Assembly: GCA_013816725.1 (NCBI GenBank)
Contig: JACDEA010000194.1
Location: 1-5,277 of the forward strand
Length of the DNA stretch: 5,277 bases
Source of the DNA: Actinomycetota bacterium
Lineage (GTDB): Bacteria > Actinomycetota > Acidimicrobiia > Acidimicrobiales > JACDEA01
Reading direction: 5' to 3'
The translations under genes and the position numbers were made by a program. Shown piece after piece: positions 5,056 through 5,277 of the stretch. The stretch's first letter is position 1, and the number at the start of each line of letters is the position of its first letter. Under the pieces are notes generated by a model that worked only from the letters and a program-made list of their open reading frames with translations, was not told the origin of the DNA and did no database searches.

Positions 5056-5277
5056 ACACAACGGTCGGCGACCGCGCACTCCGCGGTGGCTTGGCGCTGT
5101 TACTGGTCGTCTCAGCGCTTGGCTTCGCCATCGCCTCGAACGTCGAACGGTCGAAGGAGCGGGCCGTGCCCGCGACACTGTCGCCCCCAGAGGGCTCGGC
5201 AGCGCGCGAGGCGGCCGAAGGGGCGAGCGCCGGTTCGACGAGCAGGACGCAATCGGCGAGCGCGACCACTGCGGCCG
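5052..5277 (+). CDS. Membrane-anchored protein of unknown function, N-terminal part (3' end outside window)
   Basis: A GTG start overlaps the previous stop (GTGA), and the frame stays open to the window end, giving 75 residues. Residues 11-28 (LRGGLALLLVVSALGFAIAS in the range 10-29) form one hydrophobic helix after a short polar head, so this is an uncleaved signal anchor or an Ala-type signal peptide. It is followed by a charged stretch VERSKER and then a linker rich in Ala, Ser, Thr, Glu and Gly, probably disordered and outside the membrane. From memory, some actinobacterial membrane proteins with such an anchor and linker carry more helices further on, but this cannot be seen here. The coupling places it in the same operon as the regulator and the CC-motif membrane protein. 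It was missed as an obvious long frame because only its beginning is inside the window. Confidence 0.6.
   Translation, partial: MNTTVGDRALRGGLALLLVVSALGFAIASNVERSKERAVPATLSPPEGSAAREAAEGASAGSTSRTQSASATTAA

Noticed and set aside
1..5277. CRISPR arrays, tRNA or rRNA genes, insertion sequences or attachment sites
   Set aside because: Reading both strands showed no repeated spacer pattern, no cloverleaf or rRNA-like segment, no transposase and no flanking direct repeats.

Overview
High-GC DNA with dense, overlapping genes, frequent GTG starts and protein families typical of Actinomycetota; the style of the genes suggests an acidimicrobial or related actinobacterium, but no rRNA or marker gene fixes the taxon. 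Eight genes can be supported, two of them cut by the window edges and one carrying an apparent frameshift.

Region 1 (1-2976, + strand): the C-terminal half of a sensor histidine kinase, an extended-SDR NAD-dependent sugar epimerase/dehydratase with a zinc-ribbon-like Cys/His insertion, and a 5'-methylthioadenosine phosphorylase (mtnP) are chained by two ATGA stop/start overlaps, so they are almost certainly one translationally coupled operon. A methionine-R-sulfoxide reductase (msrB) follows 28 bases later with its own good ribosome binding site. An epimerase next to an MTA phosphorylase recalls the mycobacterial Rv0535-Rv0536 neighbourhood linked to 5-methylthioxylose capping of lipoarabinomannan. 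The sequence therefore permits, but does not prove, a methylthio-sugar pathway.

Region 2 (2998-3916, - strand): a two-gene unit converges on msrB across a GC-rich hairpin. It encodes a small, probably three-helix membrane protein and a DsbA-fold protein with a single active-site cysteine (CPFT). Stop and start are one base apart.

Region 3 (3917-4022): a short divergent intergenic region. It holds a MerR-type promoter with a 20-base spacer and an internal dyad reading right, and an 18-base perfect palindrome over the start of the leftward membrane gene.

Region 4 (4023-5277, + strand): a probable metal-response operon made of a MerR regulator with an extra C-terminal domain, a MerF/MerT-like two-helix membrane protein split by a frameshift at a CG repeat, and the start of a membrane-anchored protein. 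All three start with GTG and are linked by GTGA overlaps. The regulator, its autoregulatory-looking promoter and the CC-motif membrane protein fit soft-metal sensing and transport (mercury being the best-known case), but the metal cannot be read from the sequence.
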